From contig NZ_JAEKJZ010000007.1 of assembly GCF_017309185.1 (NCBI RefSeq), positions 232,154-296,153 on the forward strand: a DNA stretch of 64,000 nt, read 5' to 3'. Within the stretch, counting starts at the first letter, position 1. Each line of letters opens with the position of its first letter. The notes under the pieces are model-generated. The model saw only the letters and a list, made by a program, of their open reading frames with translations, did no database searches and had not been told where the DNA came from. Made by a program: the position numbers and the translations under genes. Shown here piece by piece: positions 26,749-35,189 of the stretch. Origin of the DNA: Roseibium aggregatum. GTDB lineage: Bacteria; Pseudomonadota; Alphaproteobacteria; Rhizobiales; Stappiaceae.

Positions 26749-27969
26749 ATGGGAATCCTGTCTGAGAAACTGTCATCTGTTAAGCCTTCCCAGACCAAGG
26801 CGATGACAGAACGTGCCGCTTCCCTTCGAGCGGAAGGCAAACAGGTCATTACCCTGAGTCAGGGAGAACCCGACTTTCAAACGCCCGATCGCATCTGTCA
26901 GGCGGCGATCGAGGCGATTAGGGCCGGGCATACGAAGTACACGGCAGTCGCCGGTATCCAGTCCTTGCGCAAAGCCGTGATCGCAAAATTTCAGCGCGAG
27001 AACAGCCTTAATTTCACGCTTGACCAGGTAACGGTCGGCTGCGGTGCGAAACAACTGCTCTTCAACGCCCTTCTGGCAAGTCTCGATGAGGGCGACGAAG
27101 TGGTATTCCCAACACCTTGCTGGGTCTCCTATCCGGAAATTGTGAAGCTGGCGGGCGGGGTCCCGGCGCCCGTAGAAACTCGTGTCGAAAACGGCTTCAT
27201 CATGACCCCGGACGATTTGCGCTCTGCAATTACGGACAAAACCAAATGGTTGATGCTGAATTCCCCTTCCAATCCGACGGGGGCGGTCTATTCACGCGAG
27301 GACCTGGAGGATCTGGCGGCTGTCCTTCGCGATTACCCGGATGTCTGGGTTCTGTCAGACGATATCTATGAGCATCTCGTCTATGGAGACACCGAATTCT
27401 GTACGATGGCGGAAATTGCACCGGACCTGGCTTCCCGCACGCTGACCGTAAATGGCGTCTCGAAATCCTATGCCATGACAGGCTGGCGCGTCGGATACGC
27501 GGGAGGGCCCGCTGAACTCATCAAGGCCATGAACACAGTTCAAGGGCAATCAACATCACATACCTGCTCTATCGCTCAGCACGCCGCAGTCGCAGCATTG
27601 AATGGCGATCAGAGCTTCATCCGCGAATTCCGGGATGCGTTCAAAAAGCGCCGGGATCAGGTCGTCGGACTTCTCAATCAAATTCCCGGCCTCAGTTGCA
27701 AGGCACCCGATGGGGCATTTTATGTGTTCGCTGAGTGTCAGGGTCTTCTAGGAACCAGGGCTCCTTCCGGAAAAGTGCTCGCGACAGACATGGATTTTGC
27801 CCTCTATCTGATGGAGGAAGCCGGTGTCGCCGTTGTACCTGGTTCCGGATTTCTCGCGGATGGCTTCATTCGCATCTCCTATGCCTCCTCGGAAGAGGAG
27901 TTGGCCAACGCCTGTGCCGCGATCAGCAATGCGGTTTCCAGATTGTCACGCACTCAAGGGGCTGCCTGA
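26749..27969 (+). CDS. PLP aminotransferase, probably phosphonoalanine transaminase
   Basis: A 406-residue class I/II aminotransferase. The PLP lysine is in NGVSKSYAMTGWRVGYAGGP, with NSPSNPTG and LSDDIYEHLVYG around the cofactor. Family members transaminate aspartate or related acids. The next gene is a phosphonopyruvate hydrolase, so it likely converts L-phosphonoalanine to phosphonopyruvate, as PalB is described in Variovorax. The ATG at 26749 has AAAGG eight bases upstream. Substrate is inferred from context only. Confidence 0.88.
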   Translation: MGILSEKLSSVKPSQTKAMTERAASLRAEGKQVITLSQGEPDFQTPDRICQAAIEAIRAGHTKYTAVAGIQSLRKAVIAKFQRENSLNFTLDQVTVGCGAKQLLFNALLASLDEGDEVVFPTPCWVSYPEIVKLAGGVPAPVETRVENGFIMTPDDLRSAITDKTKWLMLNSPSNPTGAVYSREDLEDLAAVLRDYPDVWVLSDDIYEHLVYGDTEFCTMAEIAPDLASRTLTVNGVSKSYAMTGWRVGYAGGPAELIKAMNTVQGQSTSHTCSIAQHAAVAALNGDQSFIREFRDAFKKRRDQVVGLLNQIPGLSCKAPDGAFYVFAECQGLLGTRAPSGKVLATDMDFALYLMEEAGVAVVPGSGFLADGFIRISYASSEEELANACAAISNAVSRLSRTQGAA

Positions 27970-27986
27970 AGCCAAAGGGTATGATC

Positions 27987-28862
27987 ATGAGAAAAACAAA
28001 TAAGAATCTACGCGAAATCTTCGCAAACGGAGGAATGGCCAAGGTTATGGCGGCCCACGATCCGCTCTCGGCAATCCTGGTGGAAGAAGCCGGTTTCGAC
28101 GGCATCTGGGCAAGCGGCTTTGAATACTCCGCAGCCATGGGACTGGCGGATGTCTCGCTGGTGTCGATGGCGGAACATCTGAACAACATGCGGAACATGG
28201 CCCACCGCACAAGCCTGCCGATCATTGCCGACGTGGACACCGGTTACGGCAATGCGATCAATGTGATCTTCACGGTCGAACAGTATGAAGCTGCGGGCGC
28301 TTCAGCTGTCGTCATTGAAGACAAGATGTTTCCGAAAGTCACGTCCCTTGTGGAGGGAGGCCGGCAGGACCTGGTTTCCATCGCCGAGTTTCAGGGCAAG
28401 ATCGAGGCGGCGATCCATGCGCGCAAGGATCCGGATTTCCTGATCATCGCTCGCACCGAAGCACTCATTGCCGGCCGCGGCGAAGTCGAGGCTCTTGAAC
28501 GCGCTCAGGCCTATGAAGCTGCCGGTGCGGACCTGATCCTGATTCACTCCAAGCAGAAGACACCCGACGAAATAGAGAGCTTCGTCTCGAATTGGCGAGG
28601 TGCGATCCCGATTGTGATCGTCCCGACTGCCTATCCCCAGATGACCGAGGCGCGAGCGAAATCCTTGAAAAAAATCGGTATTCTCATCTACGGCAATCAT
28701 GCCGTGCGAGCCGCGGTGACCGGCATGCAAAACGTCTTGGCACAAATCATCCGTGACGGCGGCATTCAGAACGCCAACGAGACCATCGTTCCCGTTTCCG
28801 AAATTTTCCGTCTGCAGAACATGGACCGTGTGAAGAAGAACGAAAAGCGCTTCCTCCGCTAG
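27987..28862 (+). CDS. palA: phosphonopyruvate hydrolase (PalA-like)
   Basis: The 291-residue protein belongs to the PEP mutase/isocitrate lyase superfamily. It has the metal-binding DVDTGYGN, the EDKMFPKVTS loop (PEP mutases have EDK.FPK.NS, with Asn; the hydrolase has Thr), and a run of segments I associate with phosphonopyruvate hydrolase: HSKQKTPDEI, VPTAYPQMTEA and YGNHAVRAAV. It would split phosphonopyruvate to pyruvate and phosphate. The ATG at 27987 has AAAGGG at good spacing. A PEP mutase is the alternative, made less likely by the absence of biosynthetic neighbours. Confidence 0.85.
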   Translation: MRKTNKNLREIFANGGMAKVMAAHDPLSAILVEEAGFDGIWASGFEYSAAMGLADVSLVSMAEHLNNMRNMAHRTSLPIIADVDTGYGNAINVIFTVEQYEAAGASAVVIEDKMFPKVTSLVEGGRQDLVSIAEFQGKIEAAIHARKDPDFLIIARTEALIAGRGEVEALERAQAYEAAGADLILIHSKQKTPDEIESFVSNWRGAIPIVIVPTAYPQMTEARAKSLKKIGILIYGNHAVRAAVTGMQNVLAQIIRDGGIQNANETIVPVSEIFRLQNMDRVKKNEKRFLR

Positions 28863-28969
28863 CCAACCATAGAAACCGGCCATGCCGGTTTCTATCCTTT
28901 GTTTCGGTGATTGTTCCTTGTGCATCAGGGATGCCGGTCATCGAGTGTCTCTGTGTTCCCGGGAAAGCA

Positions 28970-30382
28970 ATGTCCAGCGAAAATTTTCTCCAGAGCGTCG
29001 ACGCCATGTTCAACAGCGCGGTCTCCCATCTGGAGATGGAAGACGGGCTCGCCGCCAAGATACGCGTATGCAACGCAAGCTACGTGACCCGCTTCGGAGT
29101 CCGGTTGCGCGATCGGATGTACACGTTCACTGGTTGGCGTTCCGTTCACTCCACCCATCATGCCCCGGGGAAAGGCGGCATACGGTTTGCCCCGAACGCA
29201 AACCAGGAGGAGGTCGAGGCACTTGCGGCACTTATGACCTATAAGTGCGCGCTCATGCGTCTGCCATTCGGTGGATCGAAGGGAGCTCTTGCCATCGATC
29301 CCGGCGACTGGAGCGACGTTGAATTGGAAAAGATAACACGCCGGTTCACGCAAGAGTTGATCAGGCACAATTTTCTCGGTTCAGCCGTGAACGTTCCCGC
29401 ACCTGATATGGGAACGAATGAGCGTCATATGATGTGGATGGCGGATGAGTATCGCCGACACGTTCCGCTGGACATCAATGCAATGGGTTGCGTGACAGGA
29501 AAACCTCTCGGCGGCAGTGGTATTGAAGGGCGTACTGAGGCGACAGGTCGTGGGGTTCAATACGCAATCCGGGAATTCTTCCGGCATGAGAGCGATTGGA
29601 CGCGGTCTGGATTCAGAAAAGGGGAGCTAAACGGCCGCACCGTGATCATCCAGGGTCTGGGAAATGTTGGCTATCACGCGGCGCAATTTCTGAGCCAGGA
29701 GGATGGGTGCCGGATTGTCCGGGTTGTTGAGCGCTCAGGCACAGTCAGCAACAAGGAAGGTATCGAAATCGAAGCGCTACATGCGCATCTGGCTACTCAC
29801 AAATCGGTAGCCGGGTTCAATGGCGGCCGGGTAACTCCTCCCGCACCGGACGACCTGGAACTTGATTGCGACATACTCGTCCCCGCGGCCGTCGAAGGCG
29901 TCATCCATGAAGGGAATGCTTCGAGAATCCGCGCCCGGTTGATCGTTGAAGCCGCAAATGGCCCGACGACATTTGAGGCCGACCGGATTCTTCGTGAAAG
30001 AAAAATCACAATTATTCCCGATCTCTTCGCCAACGCCGGAGGCGTAGTGGTCAGCTACTTCGAATGGGTGAAAAATCTTACCCATATTCCTTTCGGACTG
30101 ATGGAACGACGCAGGGATGAGACTGGCTACCAACTTCTGGCACAGTCCCTGGAGCAAATGACAGGGTGTGAATTTCCAAAAGAACACAAAAACGGGTTCC
30201 TTACCGGCCGCAGGGAGATCGACCTCGTGCGCTCCGGCCTGGACGACATCATGTGCTCGGCCTACGGCGCGATGTCGAGACTCTGGAACAATCCAAACAA
30301 CGAAATTGAAGACCTTCGAACTGCTGCCTACTACCTCGCAATCGAAGAAGTGGCTGCAGCCTACCGTGCAATCGGAATCTAA
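28970..30382 (+). CDS. Glu/Leu/Phe/Val dehydrogenase (glutamate dehydrogenase type)
   Basis: A 470-residue NAD(P)-dependent amino acid dehydrogenase. The N-terminal catalytic domain has GKGGIRFAP, KCALMRLPFGGSKGAL with the catalytic lysine, and NVPAPDMGTN. The Rossmann domain has VIIQGLGNVGYHAA, and VEAANGPTT and NAGGVVVSYFEWVKN follow. In this cassette it could regenerate 2-oxoglutarate from the glutamate formed by the transaminase and release ammonium. The ATG at 28970 has GGGAAAG upstream. Which amino acid it uses is not certain. Confidence 0.9.
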   Translation: MSSENFLQSVDAMFNSAVSHLEMEDGLAAKIRVCNASYVTRFGVRLRDRMYTFTGWRSVHSTHHAPGKGGIRFAPNANQEEVEALAALMTYKCALMRLPFGGSKGALAIDPGDWSDVELEKITRRFTQELIRHNFLGSAVNVPAPDMGTNERHMMWMADEYRRHVPLDINAMGCVTGKPLGGSGIEGRTEATGRGVQYAIREFFRHESDWTRSGFRKGELNGRTVIIQGLGNVGYHAAQFLSQEDGCRIVRVVERSGTVSNKEGIEIEALHAHLATHKSVAGFNGGRVTPPAPDDLELDCDILVPAAVEGVIHEGNASRIRARLIVEAANGPTTFEADRILRERKITIIPDLFANAGGVVVSYFEWVKNLTHIPFGLMERRRDETGYQLLAQSLEQMTGCEFPKEHKNGFLTGRREIDLVRSGLDDIMCSAYGAMSRLWNNPNNEIEDLRTAAYYLAIEEVAAAYRAIGI

Positions 30383-30421
30383 CGGCCGCTCCCGCAGCTA
30401 TGTCCTAGACATTGGAGAAAC

Positions 30422-31024
30422 ATGTTGAGAATTCTTGCCTTCAGCGACTTGCACAGGAACAAAGACACCGCTGCCAGGATCGTCGCGGCAAGCAGGAATG
30501 CCGACGTTATTGTAGGTGCAGGTGACTTTGCAACACGCGGTGTCGGGCTCAGCGATACCTTGAATATTCTTGTTGCGTCCGATGCTCCCCTGCTGGTGGT
30601 GTCAGGCAATCACGACCCCTCGGAAGAACTGCGGGCCGTCTGCGAAGCAGTACCGCATTTTACCTACTTGGATGAGAATTGTGTCAGTATCGGGGACCAA
30701 ACGTTTTTCGGAATTGGTCGTGAAATTCCATTCCAAAAAGATGCAGGTTGGAATGAGGCCTACAGCGAAACACAAGCCCGGGAACTTCTGAAAGATGTCC
30801 CTCACCGTGCCATTCTGATTTCTCATGCCCCACCCTTCGGATTGGTGGACCTTCAACCGGACGGTCGCCACCAGGGCAGCAAGGCGCTATTGGAAACAAT
30901 CGAAAACAAATCGCCACTTTTTCACCTATGTGGACACATCCATTATTGCAATGGGAAAAGCACTACCTGTTCGAAGACAAAAGTAATGAATCTCGGACCA
31001 TCACTTACTTGGATAGATTGTTAG
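30422..31024 (+). CDS. metallophosphoesterase (YfcE/MJ0936-like)
   Basis: This 200-residue protein is shorter than the one at 2.2 kb. It carries the dimetal motifs FSDLHRN, GAGDFATRG, SGNHDPSEE, ISHAPPF and CGHIHYC. It is the last gene of the catabolic run, 39 bases after the dehydrogenase. A role in cleaving a phosphorylated by-product is possible but speculative. Confidence 0.82.
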   Translation: MLRILAFSDLHRNKDTAARIVAASRNADVIVGAGDFATRGVGLSDTLNILVASDAPLLVVSGNHDPSEELRAVCEAVPHFTYLDENCVSIGDQTFFGIGREIPFQKDAGWNEAYSETQARELLKDVPHRAILISHAPPFGLVDLQPDGRHQGSKALLETIENKSPLFHLCGHIHYCNGKSTTCSKTKVMNLGPSLTWIDC

Positions 31025-31069
31025 CTGTTTGGAAACCAAAAATCTTACAAGACAAATAACAATCAAACA

Positions 31070-32074
31070 ATGTCTAATGTCCGAAAGCAAAGGAGACATG
31101 AGAAGCTGGAAAAGAAGTTGAAGTCAGTTGCTTTTTCAGAACAACGCCCAAGTGCCCCAGCCTCCTCTATAGAGATCAGGCATTTACGGTATGTCGCTGC
31201 AGCCGCAAAGTTTGGAAGCCTTCGAAAGGCTGCTCTTGCGCTCGGAGTAAAACAATCAACGCTCAGTCGTACTATCACTCAAATGGAGACCCGGCTTGGC
31301 GTAAGCTTATTCGAGCGAACCAGTGGGGGAGTGCATCTGACGAAACCCGGTGCCGGGATCATACGAACATGCCACTATCTCGTCGATGCAGTTGATCTCC
31401 TGACTGCCGCAGCCCAGGTGGTCAGCCGTGGTGTCACCGGTCAATTGACGGTTGGGTTCTATACTTCACTCTCGTCGGGCAACTTGCGTGCAAGCCTCAC
31501 GGATTACGCACGCAAGTTTCCTCAGATCGATTTTCACATGGTAGAGATTTCACCCTCTGACCTACTTCCTGATCTTGCCAGCGGCTTCCTGGACATAGCC
31601 ATAGTCACCGGCGATCCTTCCCCTGGAGAAGTTGGCGCAAGGTCTCTTTGGACAGAACGTATCATGGTTGCCTTACCTAGCTCGCATCCGCTAGCTGAAA
31701 ACAAGGTTATCCATTGGACCGACCTGAAAGACGAAACTTTCCTCTTGAGCGATCATGACCCTGGACCTGAATTGCGAGATGTTCTCGTTTCCAAGCTTGT
31801 GCCGCTCGGCGGGCAACCGAAATTGGTTGCCCACAATGTCAGTCAGGAGAATATCAAAGGTCTGGTCTCCGCCGGTTTCGGCGTAAGCCTCGTTCTCGAA
31901 GCAAGCCTGGGGTCAAGCATTCCCGACGTTGCTTATCTTGAGGTCCGTGACGGGACGGGCCCGAGCCGTATCAGTTTTTCCGCGCATTGGCGTGGCGATA
32001 ATGACAATCCGGCACTGGCCAACTTCATTGCTCTCCTGGAAGAACGATATCCTGTCCCCGGCGGTTCTCGCTGA
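31070..32074 (+). CDS. LysR-family regulator at the edge of the trb operon
   Basis: A 334-residue LysR protein with a basic N-terminal extension (VRKQRRHEKLEKKLK) before the winged helix (IEIRHLRYVAAAAKFGSLRKAALALGVKQSTLSRTITQME) and an effector-binding domain. Its 3' end overlaps the convergent DUF2274 gene by 50 bases. From memory, a LysR gene sits at this position beside trbI in several alphaproteobacterial ICEs, so it is more likely part of the transfer backbone than of the phosphonate cassette. That placement would need comparison to confirm. Confidence 0.85.
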   Translation: MSNVRKQRRHEKLEKKLKSVAFSEQRPSAPASSIEIRHLRYVAAAAKFGSLRKAALALGVKQSTLSRTITQMETRLGVSLFERTSGGVHLTKPGAGIIRTCHYLVDAVDLLTAAAQVVSRGVTGQLTVGFYTSLSSGNLRASLTDYARKFPQIDFHMVEISPSDLLPDLASGFLDIAIVTGDPSPGEVGARSLWTERIMVALPSSHPLAENKVIHWTDLKDETFLLSDHDPGPELRDVLVSKLVPLGGQPKLVAHNVSQENIKGLVSAGFGVSLVLEASLGSSIPDVAYLEVRDGTGPSRISFSAHWRGDNDNPALANFIALLEERYPVPGGSR

Positions 32075-32288
32075 CACTACGCCGCGCTTTCGCAAACCCA
32101 CGATCCGTTGCAATGAACCGTTCCAGCATCGGAACAATCAGCCTGGCAGGAACCTCAACAGTCTGCCCGCTCTGCCGCCCAAGGATCTCGGCATAGTCCA
32201 CCAGATCCCGATGCAGCTTCGCTGGCAGCTCGATACTTACCTTGACCGGCTTGTCGTCCGGTAACGGCCCCAGCTTCAGTTTCACCAC
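32025..32288 (-). CDS. DUF2274 family protein
   Basis: This protein of about 87 residues resembles DUF2274, which accompanies trbI in alphaproteobacterial conjugative elements: KLKLGPLPDDKPVKVSIELPAKLHRDLVDYAEIL followed by a helical tail. It looks like a small RHH-type or CopG-like DNA-binding protein. The GTG at 32288 has GGAG seven bases upstream; the only longer start is a TTG overlapping the trbI stop. It ends inside the convergent LysR gene. Confidence 0.75.
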   Translation of the reverse strand: MVKLKLGPLPDDKPVKVSIELPAKLHRDLVDYAEILGRQSGQTVEVPARLIVPMLERFIATDRGFAKARRSVSENRRGQDIVLPGEQ

Positions 32289-32290
32289 GA

Positions 32291-33457
32291 TCAATCTCCA
32301 TAGGGTTCGAGCACGAGATCACGGGTGACGATCACCCGCACCGGGAACCCCGGCCGGATCGTCAGAGTGGGCGTGACCTGCAACTGGCGCTGGACGATCT
32401 GCTGCCCGGCATCGTCGATCGTGTCCTGGGCGCCTTCACGGATCGCCTGAACAAGGCGGTCGTCGTCACTTGCGGCGAGCTCCGCTCCAACGCTGAGCAG
32501 CGTCGACAGCCCGACGGCCCTGGCGAGATCCCACCAGTGGTAATCGACGCCGTCTTCCAGCCCGGCAGACCCAAGCGAGTCCGCTCCAGGCTGGCGTTCG
32601 AGCACGATGGACCGGCCGCTCGGGAAGATCAGCCGGTTCCAGACGAGCAGAACGCGACGCTGTCCGAAGCCGACATCGTTGGAATATTCGCCGACGATGC
32701 GGGTGCCCTGCGGAACGAGAAGCAGTCTCCCGGTGGGGCTGTCATAGACATGCTGAGTGACCTGGGCGGTGATTTGACCGGGCAGGTCGGAGCGAATCCC
32801 GGTGATGAGCGCGGCGGGAATGACGGATCCGGCCTGCAGCACATAAGGCGATGCCGGCGCCAGGACACGATCGGATGCCGTGGTCCGGCGATCCACGGAT
32901 GCATTCAGGAATGCGGTATTGTTGTCTTGTGCCGCAACCCCACCTGGAACACTGCCGCCACTCGACGGCACTGCACCCGGTCCAATACCGCCCGACACAG
33001 CCTGTCCCGTCTGGAAAAAGACGCGGCTGGTGCGGGCGGCCTCTTCCTCGGCAAGACGACGCTGTTCCTGCTCGTCGAGCGTGGGCGTTTGGATCGCTGG
33101 AGGCACAACCGGCTGGCCGCGCTCCTGCGCCTTGAGGATCGGCCGGCCAAGATCTCCCGGCAAGGGCGGTCCGAGAACCGGGCCGGTATAGTCGCTTGGC
33201 AAAGCGCTCAACCCATCGGCGGTGTTGCGGTTCTCCGTCGAAAACAGCTCCTCGCCTTCCCCGCTCCGATTCGGTGTCTGGAAGGCATAGATCAAGGCTC
33301 CTCCGATGCCGAGCAAGGCGACGAACCCGACCCCTGCGAGCACCTTGCGCGAGAGACGCGTCACGCGAGGCGGATCGGCTCGCAGGCGCATTGCCGCCCT
33401 GACATCAGCGTTGGCGTGCGGATCGCCGTTTTCCGTATTCTGGTCCGGACCGCTCAT
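32291..33457 (-). CDS. trbI: conjugal transfer protein TrbI (VirB10-like)
   Basis: TrbI is the envelope-spanning scaffold of the type IV secretion system. The 388-residue protein has one N-terminal membrane helix (KVLAGVGFVALLGIGGALIYAF), a Pro/Gln-rich periplasmic linker, and the VirB10 C-terminal domain (YVLQAGSVIPAALITGIRSDLPGQITAQV, VPQGTRIVGEYS, WNRLIFPSGRSIVL). It overlaps trbG by four bases. Confidence 0.95.
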   Translation of the reverse strand: MSGPDQNTENGDPHANADVRAAMRLRADPPRVTRLSRKVLAGVGFVALLGIGGALIYAFQTPNRSGEGEELFSTENRNTADGLSALPSDYTGPVLGPPLPGDLGRPILKAQERGQPVVPPAIQTPTLDEQEQRRLAEEEAARTSRVFFQTGQAVSGGIGPGAVPSSGGSVPGGVAAQDNNTAFLNASVDRRTTASDRVLAPASPYVLQAGSVIPAALITGIRSDLPGQITAQVTQHVYDSPTGRLLLVPQGTRIVGEYSNDVGFGQRRVLLVWNRLIFPSGRSIVLERQPGADSLGSAGLEDGVDYHWWDLARAVGLSTLLSVGAELAASDDDRLVQAIREGAQDTIDDAGQQIVQRQLQVTPTLTIRPGFPVRVIVTRDLVLEPYGD

Positions 33458-34503
33458 GCCCCCTCACCTCCATCGCCGATCGTTGGTCGCTCTGAATGAT
33501 CACCAGCAGCTTGTCCTTTTGTCAGGTCGTTGTGCTTTCCATCCGTCCGGACAATCCTGACTGTCTGTTGATGCTTGCCGCTGCCAAGGCGAAGTTCCGC
33601 GGCACCAAATATCCGGTCGACGATCAGGATGTTCCTGTAGACGCGGCTGTTGACGATCTCCGGTTTTCCCTCGGGTCCGAGCACGAAGACCGGCGGCATC
33701 TCCCCCTGGGCGATGCCACCCGGGAATTCGACATAGACCCGCCTGCCATCGTCATAGACGGCGACCGGGCGCCAGGGCGGGGTATCGCCGGTCAGCCCGT
33801 ATCGATAGTTCCGCGCCGCGAGCGACGGAATGCGTGGCGTTGCCGTCACGGCAGAACGTTGAGAACCGGGTAACCTTGGATAGTTCCAGGCGACCGCGGG
33901 CATATAGGAACCCTCGGCCGCGCGCAGTTCGATCCTGTAGACTCTGCGGTCGGTAGTGACCACCAGATTGGTCTCAATGTCCGGGCGGGTCGGTTTGACG
34001 AGGATGTGGACCTGGGGCTCTTCACCGGAGCCGCTGGTGGTGTCGCCGATGATCCAGCGGGCCGTATCGCCAGCCGCGATCGGGCCCGCTCCGGTCAGGG
34101 CTTCGCCCGGTTCCAGCGCAATGTCGGTGATTTTGCCGGGAGCGGTATAGACCTGATAGAGCGCCCCTTCCGACCAGGGATAGATCTGAATGGCGTTGTA
34201 GTAGCCCTCACGCCGCGGCTCGACGCGCGCGGCGGCATTGGCATTCTCGATCCTGCCGGCTGACGTTTTTGCCGCCTTGCCTCCTTTTGTTGGGGTCCAG
34301 ACCGGCGGTGTATGCAGGGGTTTTGGCCGCTCGTCGCCCACCGTTCTGAGCACCGCCGGCAGGGGCGGCACGTTGGCATCGTAGCTGATCTGCGTAGGCT
34401 TGTAGGTGGCGCAGCCCGCCAGAGCCGTTGCGCAGAGAAGCACAGCCGCACTTGCGAAGATCCGGAATGCCGGAAAAGCGGATTTACGGAAGGCCGTCTT
34501 CAT
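33454..34503 (-). CDS. trbG: conjugal transfer protein TrbG (VirB9-like)
   Basis: A 349-residue VirB9-type outer-membrane-complex protein. The N-terminus is a lipoprotein signal (ALAGC lipobox). The C-terminal half has the VirB9/CagX fold: GDTARWIIGDTTSGSGEEPQVHILVKPTRPDIETNLVVTTDRRVY, YGLTGDTPPWRPVAVYDDGRRVYVEFP. Start and stop overlap trbF and trbI. Confidence 0.94.
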   Translation of the reverse strand: MKTAFRKSAFPAFRIFASAAVLLCATALAGCATYKPTQISYDANVPPLPAVLRTVGDERPKPLHTPPVWTPTKGGKAAKTSAGRIENANAAARVEPRREGYYNAIQIYPWSEGALYQVYTAPGKITDIALEPGEALTGAGPIAAGDTARWIIGDTTSGSGEEPQVHILVKPTRPDIETNLVVTTDRRVYRIELRAAEGSYMPAVAWNYPRLPGSQRSAVTATPRIPSLAARNYRYGLTGDTPPWRPVAVYDDGRRVYVEFPGGIAQGEMPPVFVLGPEGKPEIVNSRVYRNILIVDRIFGAAELRLGSGKHQQTVRIVRTDGKHNDLTKGQAAGDHSERPTIGDGGEGA

Positions 34504-35189
34504 TGCCCCATCTCCCGCGACCAGTTGATGGCGTTGACATAGATGCCAAGTGGATTGGCCCGAAGCCTCTCGGCATCTCGCGGCGGTTGGATGACGATGG
34601 TCAGGATCGCCGTCCAGCGCTCAGTCGCCGACAGTTGCCCGTTCTCGTAATGTCGCTCGACCCAGGCGATGCGAAAACTGCCCGGCGAGGCCCGGATGAC
34701 GCTGGAAACCTCGACCGCAACTTGCTGCTTCCCAACCCGGGCGAAGGGATCGTTGGATCGCGCAAAATCGTTGAGCGCGAGGGCCCCGCGGTCGGTCGTA
34801 AACTCATAGGCCCTGAGCCAGTTCTGCCGGACGATGATGGCATCGGCCGGAATGCTGCGGACCTTCTCGATGAACCGTGCCAGATGAAAGGCGATCTGGG
34901 GATCCGACGGTTCATAGTTGACGGTGGCGGCAGCAACCACCTGCGCCTCCCCGAGCTTGTCCACCTGCACCACCCAGGGCACGACGGAACCGTTGACCGA
35001 CTGCCAGATGAGTGCCGCGGCAAAACCACCGGAGAGGATGAGAGAGCCGAAGGCCATCAGACGCCAGTTTTTTGCCTGGACACGGGCCGAGCCGATGCGC
35101 TCGTCCCAGACCTGGGCAGCTTTCTGATAAGGCGTTACAGGTTCCGGGGATTTGCCGTAGTGAACGGTAGATCGTTTGAAGAGGCTCAT
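34500..35189 (-). CDS. trbF: conjugal transfer protein TrbF (VirB8-like)
   Basis: TrbF is an inner-membrane VirB8-type assembly factor. The 229-residue protein has a short cytosolic N-terminus with PVTPYQKAAQVWDERIGSARVQAKNW, one membrane helix (LMAFGSLILSGGFAAALIW), and a periplasmic NTF2-like domain. It overlaps trbL and trbG by four bases each. Confidence 0.94.
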   Translation of the reverse strand: MSLFKRSTVHYGKSPEPVTPYQKAAQVWDERIGSARVQAKNWRLMAFGSLILSGGFAAALIWQSVNGSVVPWVVQVDKLGEAQVVAAATVNYEPSDPQIAFHLARFIEKVRSIPADAIIVRQNWLRAYEFTTDRGALALNDFARSNDPFARVGKQQVAVEVSSVIRASPGSFRIAWVERHYENGQLSATERWTAILTIVIQPPRDAERLRANPLGIYVNAINWSREMGQ

